The notes beneath the pieces were generated by a model. It was not told where the DNA came from, did no database searches, and saw only the letters and a list, made by a program, of their open reading frames with translations. A stretch of 20,858 nt of DNA, from IMG/VR virus record IMGVR_UViG_3300037847_007803, positions 12,004 through 32,861 of that record. One strand, 5' to 3'. Positions 1 to 9,602 of this stretch are shown here, piece by piece. A program made the position numbers and the translations under genes. Each line of letters opens with the position of its first letter. The stretch's first letter is position 1. Source of the DNA: a virus.

Positions 1-3000
1 GCTGAACCCGATAATGGTACCATATCATTTGAAGCTGGGTCTAATGTAGGTGGTGTCCCTCCTAATGTTAAAGTAGGGAATCTAAAGTCTAAAGATGCAG
101 TACCACCTGTTCTTAGTTTTGGATGGCCACCAATTGAACCCGAACCAACTATTTCATTACCTGGTATTTGTGTATTATACATAGGTCCTGTAGAAGGTGT
201 ATAAAATAATACATCACTATTTAAATCAATACTAAAAGGTGATGGTCGGAAAAGGGTAGAACCAGGTGCTATCGTTTGTATAAAACCTTCCAAAGCATCT
301 TTATTACCAGATCCAAAACCTGTTGGGGGAGAATTCCAACTTACATTTTGTGCTGTTATAGCAGTAAACGATATCCCAACTGAAAATACAAAAAACTCAC
401 CATTATCACTACTTGCCTTATAATATTTGTTATCAGGAATAGTAGCAGCAGTGTTAAAGGAAGTATCATCATAAATAAGAGTACCATTTGTAATTTGAGC
501 GGATTGATTACCACCATTATCAAAATAAATAATAGTATCATGGTCAGCTTCTGATGGTGTTGAAGCTGCATAAGCATTTGCAGCTGAGCTATATCCCGCA
601 CCACTGTTTGTTCTTAAATAAAATCCTGAAGCATTATTGGTTGCACCTGTACCTATTTCAAAATTTTGATCTGTTAAACCACCACCTTCATAACTTGAAC
701 CTGAGTGGTAAATTCCAAGAGCTGTAGTATTTTGGGCACAAGTAGGACAATAAGAAGAACTATAAACAACGCTAGCTGAAAAGAACCAAGGAATATTTGG
801 TGTATAAGTTGGTACATAAGCTGCATGATAAAAGTATTCGGAACCACTAGATAAAATAGCAGCCGCAGTTACAGTTCTTGAACCTGTATTAAGGAAACCT
901 AAAGGATCTACTTCACTAGCAGCCGTTCCATCAGTCCCACCATCAAAAACACTAATAATTTGTTCCTGACCTGTTGTAGTATAATTTGTAAGAGTATTAG
1001 TTTGTAATAAATCTGAAGAGGCTGAGATTGATGCTCCTGTAGACTGTTTAGTACCCCCTCTCATTGACCAATTATTTGAACCACCATCCTGTGAGCTTGT
1101 AATAGGCATATATTCAACCCCATCAACTATTTGGAAAAAGTTATTTCCAAGTTCTTGTGAAATATTACAAATTACATGATCAGCATAAACTGTTCTTCCT
1201 GTTATTACATATTCAGTAGCTGCAGAACCATAAGGTAAAAAGGCATCAGAAAATAAAATTCTTAAGTCCGTAAAATCATCTAAGTAATTAACAACTTCAT
1301 TACCATTAACATCAAAATCACTAAATTTAACCGCAACAACCTGCTGTATACCTGATCTACCTGCATCAGTTTGTTCTGATGCTATCCAAGCAAACCCTGC
1401 AGGTGGTACATTATTAACATCAAAGAATGTATCTCTTGTTATTGTAGCCTGTAAGGAAGGAGTGAATGAAAAGAAAATTGGTTTATATTGTACTGGTGTA
1501 TCGCTTATATTTAAGTAGGGATCACAATGAGCATTAAGTGATTGTGTTACAACCACTAAATCTGAACCACTAAAAATACCATCATAAAATTCAGATTGAT
1601 CTGAATGTATAGGATTGTTGTATCCAACAAATGATCCACTCATCCACTGCGAACTACTTTGGTTAAAATAAGTAGTATTTAAAACAGAATTTTGTATTGA
1701 TTCGCTCCAACTTTGTGTTAAAAAGAATCTATTATTAGGTGATTGAATAGTATGATTTACTAAATCAATACTTCTTAGGGTTAATACTAATTCACCAGTT
1801 CCACTACCTTCTAAAGTACTACCTAATATTGTTATTGTATCACCAACTTTTACTGGGAAATCGGCATCCGCAGATGCAATTAAAATAGAAATACTTTCTA
1901 ATTCTCCACCTGAATTTGTACCAATTAACTGGGCAATTTGAACTTCTAATTCACCATAAAAACCATTATAAGTAGCAGCAAAAAAATCAAAATCATCACC
2001 ACCACCAGGTAAATCTAATGTATTTGTTGTAATTATTCCCGGAATAGAGTTTAAATTATAAGAACCACTAACTCTAAGTATATTTAAATTATAGGTTGAT
2101 AAACCATTAAATCTATTAAATGAACCTCCTGGACCACCTGTAAATTTATAAATTGCAGAACCAGAGGAAGCATATTGAGGTTGGTCAAAAGAACCTGTAT
2201 TATAATCCTTTGGAAAAGGTTTTACTGAACCAGAATATTGTTCAAAGGAAGATGTTACTTGAGCGGGTCTTAATCTATTTCTTTCTAGTAAATGTTGTTT
2301 TACAATTACACCAGAAGCTAAACTTGTTCTTGCTGGCACATAATCCTTAATCATTTTAAATAAGGAATTATCAAAGAATTTTATTAATCTAATAAAATCT
2401 GTTACATCATATCCTTTTATATATTTTTCAAAATAAGCATCTCTTAAAATATCTAGGGTTGGGTAGGTATATAAAGAAGAGGATACTTCTCGAGGATCAC
2501 CTATATAATCACCTAAGTTAAAGTACCCAATTTGTGCATTAATATCATCATTAATTTGATTAGAAGGTGAAAAACCAACTTCTAAATAATTAACATTTGG
2601 AGTATAACTTTGACTTTGGTAAGAAATTGTTTCAATAGATTTTAACCCAGATAAGGTTATATTATCAGAGCTTGCTGTTGTTGCTATTGATGAAGTTGCT
2701 GTTTGAAAACCATAAGGCTCTTCGGCAATTAGATGTTTTTCAATTTGTATTTTATTTGTTATCCTATTTTTTATTCCTGCCGGTACTTGATCTTGGAATA
2801 TATCCTCCACATTTACTTTAAATGTTGGATCTTCAATTTTAAAATCACTATTTCCATCTTTAAAAGAAGCAGTTATTTGAACGGCTGAACCAGTTATTCT
2901 TGGATGTATTGAAGTTCTACTTGCTGTGTTTAATTGAGTACCTAAATCAGCTCTAAATGCTAATTGATTAGGTGTATTATTAACACCATTTCCTTCATTA

Positions 3001-5540
3001 GAAAATGGGTTTACTGTATAGTCATGGAAATTACTTTCTGATATTTGTTGATTCCAAAATCTATATTCTTGAAAAGAACCAGAAAATGGTTGATAAGCCT
3101 TTCCTGATTGTATAAGATTTGAGGAGGTATTTAAAAATGCTCTTACACTTCTATTCCAATCTCGTGTATCATGATTAAGTATAGTATCTGATCCTGTCCA
3201 TCCAATTTTACCATTTATTTGATTTGCAGCAAATAAAGAACTTGTTACACCATTTGAAGTAGTAGTATAAGCTCCAGAAGCTGTTGAAAAATTTATTTGT
3301 GCAGACCACCAATCACCATTAAAAAATGGAAGATAAATACTAGCGGATACTGTAGGTTGTTCCTTTGCAGCAGGAAACCATTTTAATGTTCCATAATTAT
3401 CATAAGCACTTGGAACAGACCCAGAATAGGAACCACTAGTGAACCCAGAACCGGTGTATTCTAATACTAATATAGAACCAGTAGTATCACTATCTCTTTT
3501 ACAAACCCAAAGCGATTGGGAATATCTTATATCCGAAGATGCAACATTAGCTGAGGCAGTTGGTATAGGAGCAGGTTTAAATCTTAATTGAAGAGTGTGA
3601 ATATTACCATCCGCACCTACTGAGCCGCCACCAAAATCATCATTAAGATTAAAAGATGAAGTTAAACAAGAATTTCCATCTGGTCTTGTATCCATCATGT
3701 AATTAAATACATCTTGTTTTAAATCATAATCTTGTGATTCATTTCTATCTTTACTACCAAATTCACTAACCCTTAATATAGTATCTGGGATACCATAGGA
3801 AGTAATTAAAGCTCTTATAGTAGCAACAGTACCTTTTGTTTTAAGTAAATAAGGTATGTTATGGTAGATACGTTTATATACTTGCTTTTGAGTATCATTT
3901 AATGAAACTATATCATTTGAAGCTGATATTTCAGTAGTTATGTACTCATACCCAGTTACTCCTAAAGAACCAGATATACTTCCCGTTATATTTGTAACTG
4001 GGAATGTACTACCAGAAGGGGTTAATCCTAAAAAGGCAGTAAATAAATCATCAGTATTAAAATTATTTGCATAAAGTTTTAAACCAAAATCTTTAATAGC
4101 ATCAGCAACTAAATCTTTTGAAATACCATAATCTAAACGATTATCTGCATCAAATTTATTTGATACGTCTTTAGTATAAACCCAAATATTATCATAGTAT
4201 TGACCTACCATATCAACAAATAACTCATATCCTTCATTTTGAGGATCTTCTCTTAAGTATTCAGGTATAGCCTTAAGCAAATAATCAGGATTATTATCAT
4301 CATAATCCGAAGCAGAAGTTATTTGACCTCCAAAAAATGCAGAAGAAGGGTCTGTACTACCTAACCAGGTTTTAACAACTGCACTTTGTGAAGGTGCTAA
4401 AACATAAGGTGGAGTAGAAGTTAATTTAGGATAAGAAAAAGCAGAACCACTATTAAAATATAAAAAATATTCATAACCATCAAAATTTTCAATTGTTTGA
4501 TTAATTGTATTATTTAAAGAGGCAAGACTTGAACTATATGCTGTAGTATCTATTGTACCACCCGTTTGATCTACTGTTTCAAGAAAGCTAGATATTTGAT
4601 TACTTGATGATTGAATTAAACCTACTTTATAGTAAAAATTTTCTAAACGTGTTTTAGCAGAGGAAAAATTAACAAAGTTAGCATAATTTTCGTAATTAAT
4701 ATTTACATTAATTTCTTTTTCATTTAATAAATTCCTAATTTGTGAAATTGAACTAGTAACATTACTTTGTATTAAAGTATTAAAATCAAAAGAAAATCCA
4801 GAGGTTGCCGTTTCTTGTCTAACTTCTAAACTATAATTTGGTCCTTTTAAATATGTAAAATCATCTTCTTCAAAAGGAATAACTGGGAATTCTACTTGGT
4901 AAGCTTGTGGATTAGAAATAACTTCACCAACCCATAATTCTGTTTTTACATCAATATCACCAGGAAGTGGTTCATAAAGTTTAATTAATATAGTTGGATT
5001 ATCTGTTTCTTCATCTTCTAACTTTATATTATTGGCAATTATTGTTTGATTTTTACCAAAATTAAGATAAAAGTCAACAAAATAAGGAGAAGCATCTCTA
5101 TATTCAATAAAGTCATTTGTTGAAGAAATCATCTCCCCATTTTCAATTACATTACTATCTAAACGGATTTCTTTTCTATCAGATGAAATTTCTGATATGT
5201 AATAATTACTAAAACTATCAGATGCTAATCTTCTTCTATAGAAATTATAAACAATATTAAAAGTACCAATATCAAAACCTAAATCTGATAAGTTAGAAGA
5301 AGGATCCAATAAAACACTACCTTCTCTAATAGAATAGTCTCTTAATTGTATTGTATTTCTTGGGTAGATATAGTTACCTGTACTATCATAGATATAAAAT
5401 TCTATATAGTCGGTTTCCCCAGAAAAAGAAGTATCCTGGTTTTGTGATAAAAGTAAATTTTCATCAGCAGGACTATAGCCTTGAAGTTCAAAACTAACGG
5501 GATCAATAGGATTAACAATAATTTCTAATTCTTCTTCCAT
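1..5540 (-). CDS. giant tail/fibre-region structural protein (C-terminus beyond window)
   Basis: The minus strand is open without a stop from the ATG at 5540 through the left edge, at least 1,846 codons, so only the N-terminal part is present. Residues about 420-460 (PEYLREDPQNEGYELFVDMV followed by a DNIWVYTKDV segment) and 550-595 (VYKRIYHNIPYLLKTKGT, then an IRALITSYGIPDTILR segment) resemble contractile-tail wedge proteins of the gpI/gp7 type and look like the attachment part. Residues about 613-845 are rich in Trp, Gly and aromatic beta strands and look like a LamG/concanavalin-type carbohydrate-binding domain. The rest is Ser/Thr/Gly/Asn-rich beta sequence, as in fibres. The ATG follows the previous stop by 11 nt behind an A-rich AATAAAAAGT leader. 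Role inferred: baseplate-attached, possibly receptor-binding protein, last seen gene of the baseplate operon. The CDS is certain; the exact function is not. Confidence 0.85.
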   Translation of the reverse strand, partial: MEEELEIIVNPIDPVSFELQGYSPADENLLLSQNQDTSFSGETDYIEFYIYDSTGNYIYPRNTIQLRDYSIREGSVLLDPSSNLSDLGFDIGTFNIVYNFYRRRLASDSFSNYYISEISSDRKEIRLDSNVIENGEMISSTNDFIEYRDASPYFVDFYLNFGKNQTIIANNIKLEDEETDNPTILIKLYEPLPGDIDVKTELWVGEVISNPQAYQVEFPVIPFEEDDFTYLKGPNYSLEVRQETATSGFSFDFNTLIQSNVTSSISQIRNLLNEKEINVNINYENYANFVNFSSAKTRLENFYYKVGLIQSSSNQISSFLETVDQTGGTIDTTAYSSSLASLNNTINQTIENFDGYEYFLYFNSGSAFSYPKLTSTPPYVLAPSQSAVVKTWLGSTDPSSAFFGGQITSASDYDDNNPDYLLKAIPEYLREDPQNEGYELFVDMVGQYYDNIWVYTKDVSNKFDADNRLDYGISKDLVADAIKDFGLKLYANNFNTDDLFTAFLGLTPSGSTFPVTNITGSISGSLGVTGYEYITTEISASNDIVSLNDTQKQVYKRIYHNIPYLLKTKGTVATIRALITSYGIPDTILRVSEFGSKDRNESQDYDLKQDVFNYMMDTRPDGNSCLTSSFNLNDDFGGGSVGADGNIHTLQLRFKPAPIPTASANVASSDIRYSQSLWVCKRDSDTTGSILVLEYTGSGFTSGSYSGSVPSAYDNYGTLKWFPAAKEQPTVSASIYLPFFNGDWWSAQINFSTASGAYTTTSNGVTSSLFAANQINGKIGWTGSDTILNHDTRDWNRSVRAFLNTSSNLIQSGKAYQPFSGSFQEYRFWNQQISESNFHDYTVNPFSNEGNGVNNTPNQLAFRADLGTQLNTASRTSIHPRITGSAVQITASFKDGNSDFKIEDPTFKVNVEDIFQDQVPAGIKNRITNKIQIEKHLIAEEPYGFQTATSSIATTASSDNITLSGLKSIETISYQSQSYTPNVNYLEVGFSPSNQINDDINAQIGYFNLGDYIGDPREVSSSLYTYPTLDILRDAYFEKYIKGYDVTDFIRLIKFFDNSLFKMIKDYVPARTSLASGVIVKQHLLERNRLRPAQVTSSFEQYSGSVKPFPKDYNTGSFDQPQYASSGSAIYKFTGGPGGSFNRFNGLSTYNLNILRVSGSYNLNSIPGIITTNTLDLPGGGDDFDFFAATYNGFYGELEVQIAQLIGTNSGGELESISILIASADADFPVKVGDTITILGSTLEGSGTGELVLTLRSIDLVNHTIQSPNNRFFLTQSWSESIQNSVLNTTYFNQSSSQWMSGSFVGYNNPIHSDQSEFYDGIFSGSDLVVVTQSLNAHCDPYLNISDTPVQYKPIFFSFTPSLQATITRDTFFDVNNVPPAGFAWIASEQTDAGRSGIQQVVAVKFSDFDVNGNEVVNYLDDFTDLRILFSDAFLPYGSAATEYVITGRTVYADHVICNISQELGNNFFQIVDGVEYMPITSSQDGGSNNWSMRGGTKQSTGASISASSDLLQTNTLTNYTTTGQEQIISVFDGGTDGTAASEVDPLGFLNTGSRTVTAAAILSSGSEYFYHAAYVPTYTPNIPWFFSASVVYSSSYCPTCAQNTTALGIYHSGSSYEGGGLTDQNFEIGTGATNNASGFYLRTNSGAGYSSAANAYAASTPSEADHDTIIYFDNGGNQSAQITNGTLIYDDTSFNTAATIPDNKYYKASSDNGEFFVFSVGISFTAITAQNVSWNSPPTGFGSGNKDALEGFIQTIAPGSTLFRPSPFSIDLNSDVLFYTPSTGPMYNTQIPGNEIVGSGSIGGHPKLRTGGTASLDFRFPTLTLGGTPPTLDPASNDMVPLSGS

Positions 5541-5551
5541 ACTTTTTATTT

Positions 5552-6121
5552 TTAATAGCCTCCACCGCCACCACCAGTAGAACCACCTCCACCAGTGCTA
5601 CCACCACCACCAGCTGTTGAACCCGCAGATCCACCACCTGAAAAACCACCTCCAGGACTAACTGAAGTGTTTTGTTGTTGAGATAAATTTTCTGCAGTAT
5701 TAGTAGTATTTTGACTAGCAGCATCTAACTCCCTTTGTATTCTTTGAAGTTCTGATTGTGCCTCAGGAGTATTAGAACTTGATAATTCTGTTTTTACTAC
5801 TTCCATTTGAGCATTTAATAAATCAGTTCTTAATTGTGCTATTTCCGCTTGCAAAGCGTCTATTTCTTCTTGATTAGATTGAAAATCTATATATTCTCCA
5901 CTTGTTCTTGCTAAATACTCATGTGAGTTAGTTTCACCAAGTGCCGGGATATCATAAAATAAAGTATTATATTGAGTAAAAAATTCGTTTGTACTAGGAG
6001 AATTATCAATATCTTCTGCAATAGTTGTAGTACCTAATTGCGAAAAGCTTGTATCAATTGTCTTTTCGTAACTAGTTTTTTCGTATACGTTTTTTTCACT
6101 TCTTAGTATTTCTTCAGCCAT
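5552..6121 (-). CDS. coiled-coil protein with glycine-rich C-terminal tail
   Basis: A 189-aa protein of the structural operon. Residues 1-80 are polar without a recognisable domain, 84-138 form a heptad-like helix (starting EEIDALQAEIAQLRTDLL) suggesting a coiled coil, and 157-189 are almost only Gly with Ser/Thr, built from GGGGST-type units and ending in Tyr. Its ATG overlaps the stop of the upstream DNRLRE-like gene by one base (TAATG) and the giant tail gene begins 11 nt after its stop, so translation is probably coupled. A trimeric coiled coil plus a flexible Gly-rich end would suit a whisker, connector or adhesin-like part of the tail, but this is inference. A similar Gly-rich end is present on the gp6-like protein two genes upstream. 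No family recognised with confidence. Confidence 0.82.
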   Translation of the reverse strand: MAEEILRSEKNVYEKTSYEKTIDTSFSQLGTTTIAEDIDNSPSTNEFFTQYNTLFYDIPALGETNSHEYLARTSGEYIDFQSNQEEIDALQAEIAQLRTDLLNAQMEVVKTELSSSNTPEAQSELQRIQRELDAASQNTTNTAENLSQQQNTSVSPGGGFSGGGSAGSTAGGGGSTGGGGSTGGGGGGY

Positions 6122-7284
6122 TATCCATTAACTACTTTAAAGTTATAATTATCATCTTTTACTATAGTACTTCCACTTATAGTAGTTTGTATTAATATAG
6201 TATAATATCTTTCGGGTTGCAACCCATTCATATAAATATCAAAATAATTACTAGTTGAATCACAACTTATTTTTGTAAATTCCGAATCAAAATCAATTAC
6301 AAATTCATTTGTATCAAGATCTTTTACTGCATATAAAGAACTACTATTCAAATAGTGATTTACAGTATCAATTGAAGAAGTTTGAAAAGTTCTTGCAGGA
6401 AAATCTGGTCTAACATTAATTCTAAATCTGTTTATACTTTCACTATAAAATATTCCTGGGTTGCTATCTAATGCTGCATAAAAATCAGTTGTTTGAATTG
6501 GTGGTAAACTACCCGTATCAAACGATTGATCATTCCACTTAATTTCAAGTTGTGGTGGATAAATTGTATTTGTATCAACGGAATAATATTGTATTATTGG
6601 TTGAGAGTTATCATTTGTTACAAATTCAAGTGCATCCTCCCATTTAACTATAAAACCATTATTTTCAATATTAGTATAAGTTCCAGCTATTCCTTTAGAA
6701 CTTGAGTACCAAGTTTTAACTATGTCAGTTACATTAGCGTTAAGATCCTTAATTGAACGAAGGGTAAAGGATTGTGTTACTTCAATTTGTGCATTGGTAT
6801 CAGAAGAACCAGTATACCAATTACAACCTCCTTTATTATCACTACCAGACCAAGATGCTGTTACATAAGTATCATATTGATTAGGATCCGTTTCCCATAA
6901 TCCACCACCTGATCCAGAATACCTCATAGATCTCCAACTTACCCCGTTTGTAGTAATAGGTACGTCTAAATAAGTTCCAGTTCCATTATTCCAAGAACCT
7001 GATATAGGGTAAATTTCAAGATTTGTGTCAAATTGAATACCTTGAGCATTTGCTACGTAATTTCTTAAACTACTTGAAAATTGAGCGCCACCAACAATAT
7101 TGTCAACAACACTATTTATTTCAACTTGATCAAATTCAACTAAATATCTAAATACCTGAGGTACGGGGTTAATATTAACATTAATATTTCCTGCTTCAAT
7201 TATTGAATCAATCCCAGTATTCATAAAGGGATAAAATGAATAAACTGAAGCATCTTGTAAAGGAAATAATTTATATACTGCCAT
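6121..7284 (-). CDS. DNRLRE-like beta-rich structural protein
   Basis: A 387-aa protein between the gp6-like wedge gene and the Gly-rich coiled-coil gene. Residues 4-230 follow the pattern of DNRLRE-type beta-jellyroll domains: an early PLQDASVYS...MNTG segment, an R-x-L-V-E-F-D strand at about 46-52, an ISGSWNNGTGTYLDV segment near 94-108 followed by GVSW, then the late pattern VKTWYSSS with an NNGFIVKWED strand near 188-216. The remaining about 150 residues are beta-rich (Tyr, Ser, Thr, Asp) and may form fibronectin-like or fibre-attachment domains. DNRLRE domains are best known from secreted and cell-surface proteins; here the context makes it a virion baseplate or fibre component, perhaps glycan-binding (inference). 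It starts 10 nt after the upstream stop behind an AAATAAAAAATT leader and its stop overlaps the next ATG (TAATG). Confidence 0.87.
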   Translation of the reverse strand: MAVYKLFPLQDASVYSFYPFMNTGIDSIIEAGNINVNINPVPQVFRYLVEFDQVEINSVVDNIVGGAQFSSSLRNYVANAQGIQFDTNLEIYPISGSWNNGTGTYLDVPITTNGVSWRSMRYSGSGGGLWETDPNQYDTYVTASWSGSDNKGGCNWYTGSSDTNAQIEVTQSFTLRSIKDLNANVTDIVKTWYSSSKGIAGTYTNIENNGFIVKWEDALEFVTNDNSQPIIQYYSVDTNTIYPPQLEIKWNDQSFDTGSLPPIQTTDFYAALDSNPGIFYSESINRFRINVRPDFPARTFQTSSIDTVNHYLNSSSLYAVKDLDTNEFVIDFDSEFTKISCDSTSNYFDIYMNGLQPERYYTILIQTTISGSTIVKDDNYNFKVVNG

Positions 7285-7294
7285 AATTTTTTAT

Positions 7295-9190
7295 TTAATA
7301 GCTTCCAACTCCTGATACACCACCACCTACAACATAACTACCAGCTCCAAGTGAAACAACTTTTCCACCTATATCTACGCCTGGATAAGCTACTTCAAAA
7401 ATAGAAGGGTCTAATGATGGGTAAATTATACCACCTTGTGTTGCACCTTTGATATCATAAGCATATTGTGAATATCCTGAGTTTGTTCCTGCTATATTAT
7501 TTATTTGTAAATTTTGTACTGTTTGCACTCCTTCAATATTATCTAAAAGTACACTTAAATCTTTTAAAATAATTGGTTGATTAATTTGCCAATTACTTAT
7601 ATTAAAATAATCTTGTAAAGCTAAATTACATAAAGATATTATATCACTATTATTATAATTAGGTAAAGTTACAATTTCATATCTAACTTGAATATTAATT
7701 ACATACGCATCTTTAATATCTAAAACATCACCAATCATTCTATATTGGTTTAGATAGGTTTGAAGGTTTGTTTTTAAAGTATCAGATGCCGTTACTAAAT
7801 TACCAACATTATTTTTAGTTAAAACATAAATACATAATGTAGCATCTGGGTTATTTGGATTTGGTTTCATTGTTATTGCTTTTGAAATAACACCAAATCT
7901 TGCTGGCATACTTAAAGCCCTTATTAAATAATCATCAGCTGTTACATTTCTTAACTGTGTATTAGATTGTCCTAATGCATTTTGTCTTACTTCTTCTATA
8001 GTATCACCATCTTGACCACCACTTGCTGCAGATGGATTATTTACAACTAATGAATTAAAAGCGTATTGTGCTTCATTAGCATCAGCTTGTTGTGAAGTTG
8101 CAAAAACAACATCACCTGCATTTATTCTTGTTAAAGTATTAGAAGGGATATTTGCTTCTGTACCACCTCCAACTAAATATCTAACGGATATTGTTGTATT
8201 AGAAGGGGCAATACCATAAGAATTTGTAAAAATAAAGTTAGTTGGAGAAAATGCCGTTGTTAATTTATCCTCTTCAAAAGGTAAGCCTATACCAACATTA
8301 TCGGGATTAGGAATAATTTCTTCGTCTACTAAATTTGGTTGACCTGATCCAAATTGAATTTGTAATATGTTTGGTGATGTAAATCTAGATACAAATCTTC
8401 TATTTGTTGATCTTGTTTTTAGTATATAGGGTGCATCATTACTATTAGCAAAATTATTGGGATCATTTGTATTAGTATTTTTAATGCCATCAAAAACTAA
8501 ATCTTGAGCCAAATAATCTACTTCAGCCCAATTATTACCTTCACTATCATAAACCTCTACTACACCTGCAATATTATCATCAGTTATACTAATTGTTGGG
8601 AATTGACTATAAGAACTAAAATCAAATTCTTCAGTTCTTATTTCACCGGAGACTGCAGTTCTTGTTTTTTTAAGTAAAAAATAATTAGGTTCATTAGAGG
8701 AAACAGAAGCAATAGTAACTTCAGTTGTATCTATTGAATTAGAAACTGAAAAATCACATTGATCTTGTAGGATAAAATTTGTTCCTGAATTCGAACTTAC
8801 AGAAGAATTAGCAGGAATTAATAATGCATAACTATAATCTGGTACAGTTGCTCCTCCTTCAGTTTTAGCTGGTACTTGCTGGTATAAAGCCATTGTTACA
8901 GTTGCTAGTCCCGTTACTTTGGGTTTATACCCATACATGTAAGCTAAATTATAAATGTTATTAAATTGTTGAGCATACTGCAAATATGTTTCTTGAACTT
9001 GATTATCTAGATAAAAAGCTAATACATCACTTACATAAGATGCTTGTTCAATAAACATCATACCCGGAGAAGTTTCACTAAAATCTGTATAAGTATTAGG
9101 GAAATATGTTTGGGAATAGTTAATTAATTGACTCCTTATGGAGTTAAAATCTCTATTTACATATGTTACATTTCTATTACCTGTTGCCAT
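7295..9190 (-). CDS. baseplate wedge protein, T4 gp6 / baseplate-J family
   Basis: A 631-aa protein with the hallmark N-terminus of T4-like gp6: VNRDFNSIRSQLINYS at about 11-26, DFSETSPGMMFIEQASYVSD at about 36-55, then a helix with LAFYLDNQVQETYL and an AYMYGYKPK segment at about 83-91. A central beta-rich region (about 110-390) and a baseplate-J-like core with VRQNALGQSNTQLRNVTADD near 406-425 follow. In this family, dimers of gp6 form the continuous ring of the baseplate that connects wedges and rearranges on sheath contraction. The final about 28 residues are an unusual Gly/Val/Ser tail. The ATG overlaps the stop of the gp25-like gene by one base (TAATG), the conserved gp25-gp6 neighbour order of myoviruses. 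Confidence 0.95.
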   Translation of the reverse strand: MATGNRNVTYVNRDFNSIRSQLINYSQTYFPNTYTDFSETSPGMMFIEQASYVSDVLAFYLDNQVQETYLQYAQQFNNIYNLAYMYGYKPKVTGLATVTMALYQQVPAKTEGGATVPDYSYALLIPANSSVSSNSGTNFILQDQCDFSVSNSIDTTEVTIASVSSNEPNYFLLKKTRTAVSGEIRTEEFDFSSYSQFPTISITDDNIAGVVEVYDSEGNNWAEVDYLAQDLVFDGIKNTNTNDPNNFANSNDAPYILKTRSTNRRFVSRFTSPNILQIQFGSGQPNLVDEEIIPNPDNVGIGLPFEEDKLTTAFSPTNFIFTNSYGIAPSNTTISVRYLVGGGTEANIPSNTLTRINAGDVVFATSQQADANEAQYAFNSLVVNNPSAASGGQDGDTIEEVRQNALGQSNTQLRNVTADDYLIRALSMPARFGVISKAITMKPNPNNPDATLCIYVLTKNNVGNLVTASDTLKTNLQTYLNQYRMIGDVLDIKDAYVINIQVRYEIVTLPNYNNSDIISLCNLALQDYFNISNWQINQPIILKDLSVLLDNIEGVQTVQNLQINNIAGTNSGYSQYAYDIKGATQGGIIYPSLDPSIFEVAYPGVDIGGKVVSLGAGSYVVGGGVSGVGSY

Positions 9191-9597
9191 TAACTAAAAT
9201 TTAATAATAATTCATCATTAATTCCTGTTTGAGGAATACTATATTTTATAGATACATTAATTGTATTTGCATTTACATTTTTTGAAATTTCTATGTCTTC
9301 TAAATTTATATTTGAAAAAAATATATTTACTTTTTCTTGTAAATCTTCTTTTATAAACTCAAAGTTTTCATTAGTTATGCTAGAAAATATAAATTTTCTT
9401 AAACCTGCACCAAAAGTAGGGTTACCAGGTCTTTCACCTGGGTTCGTTAAAAAGTAATTAATTAAATTATTTTTAATAGCATCTCTAGTTTGATAATTAG
9501 GTTGAAAGACTCCAGGTTCGCTAAAAGGTAAATTAACACCAATAGCAACTCTAGGTCTAGTATCATTAGGATATACTCTTCTTGCACCAAATGCCAT
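9190..9597 (-). CDS. baseplate wedge protein, T4 gp25-like (GPW/gp25 family)
   Basis: A 135-aa protein, close to T4 gp25 (132 aa). It has the family core: a polar N-terminus, an RDAIKNNLINYFLTNPGERP helix-loop at about 38-57, the NPTFGAGLRKFIF motif at about 59-71, an amphipathic helix (FEFIKEDLQEKVNIFFSNI) and C-terminal beta strands ending in ELLLNFS. Gp25-like proteins sit at the baseplate wedge core and seed sheath polymerisation in phages, type VI secretion and related contractile machines. It starts 5 nt after the stop of the 121-aa gene behind an A-rich leader and its own stop overlaps the gp6-like ATG. Assignment is firm from motif, length and neighbours. Confidence 0.95.
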   Translation of the reverse strand: MAFGARRVYPNDTRPRVAIGVNLPFSEPGVFQPNYQTRDAIKNNLINYFLTNPGERPGNPTFGAGLRKFIFSSITNENFEFIKEDLQEKVNIFFSNINLEDIEISKNVNANTINVSIKYSIPQTGINDELLLNFS

Positions 9598-9602
9598 AAT
9601 TC

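Noticed and set aside
356-604. Minus-strand open frame of 82 codons
   Set aside because: It lies in another frame of the giant tail gene, which is open over the whole stretch; its product is a low-complexity Leu/Ile/Met run typical of a shadow.
2153-2350. Plus-strand open frame of 65 codons
   Set aside because: Antisense to the giant tail gene with no promoter, leader motif or plausible protein sequence.
5512-5724. Minus-strand open frame of 70 codons
   Set aside because: Overlaps the Gly-rich tail and the next start; a Val/Leu-rich shadow of the GGN repeats.
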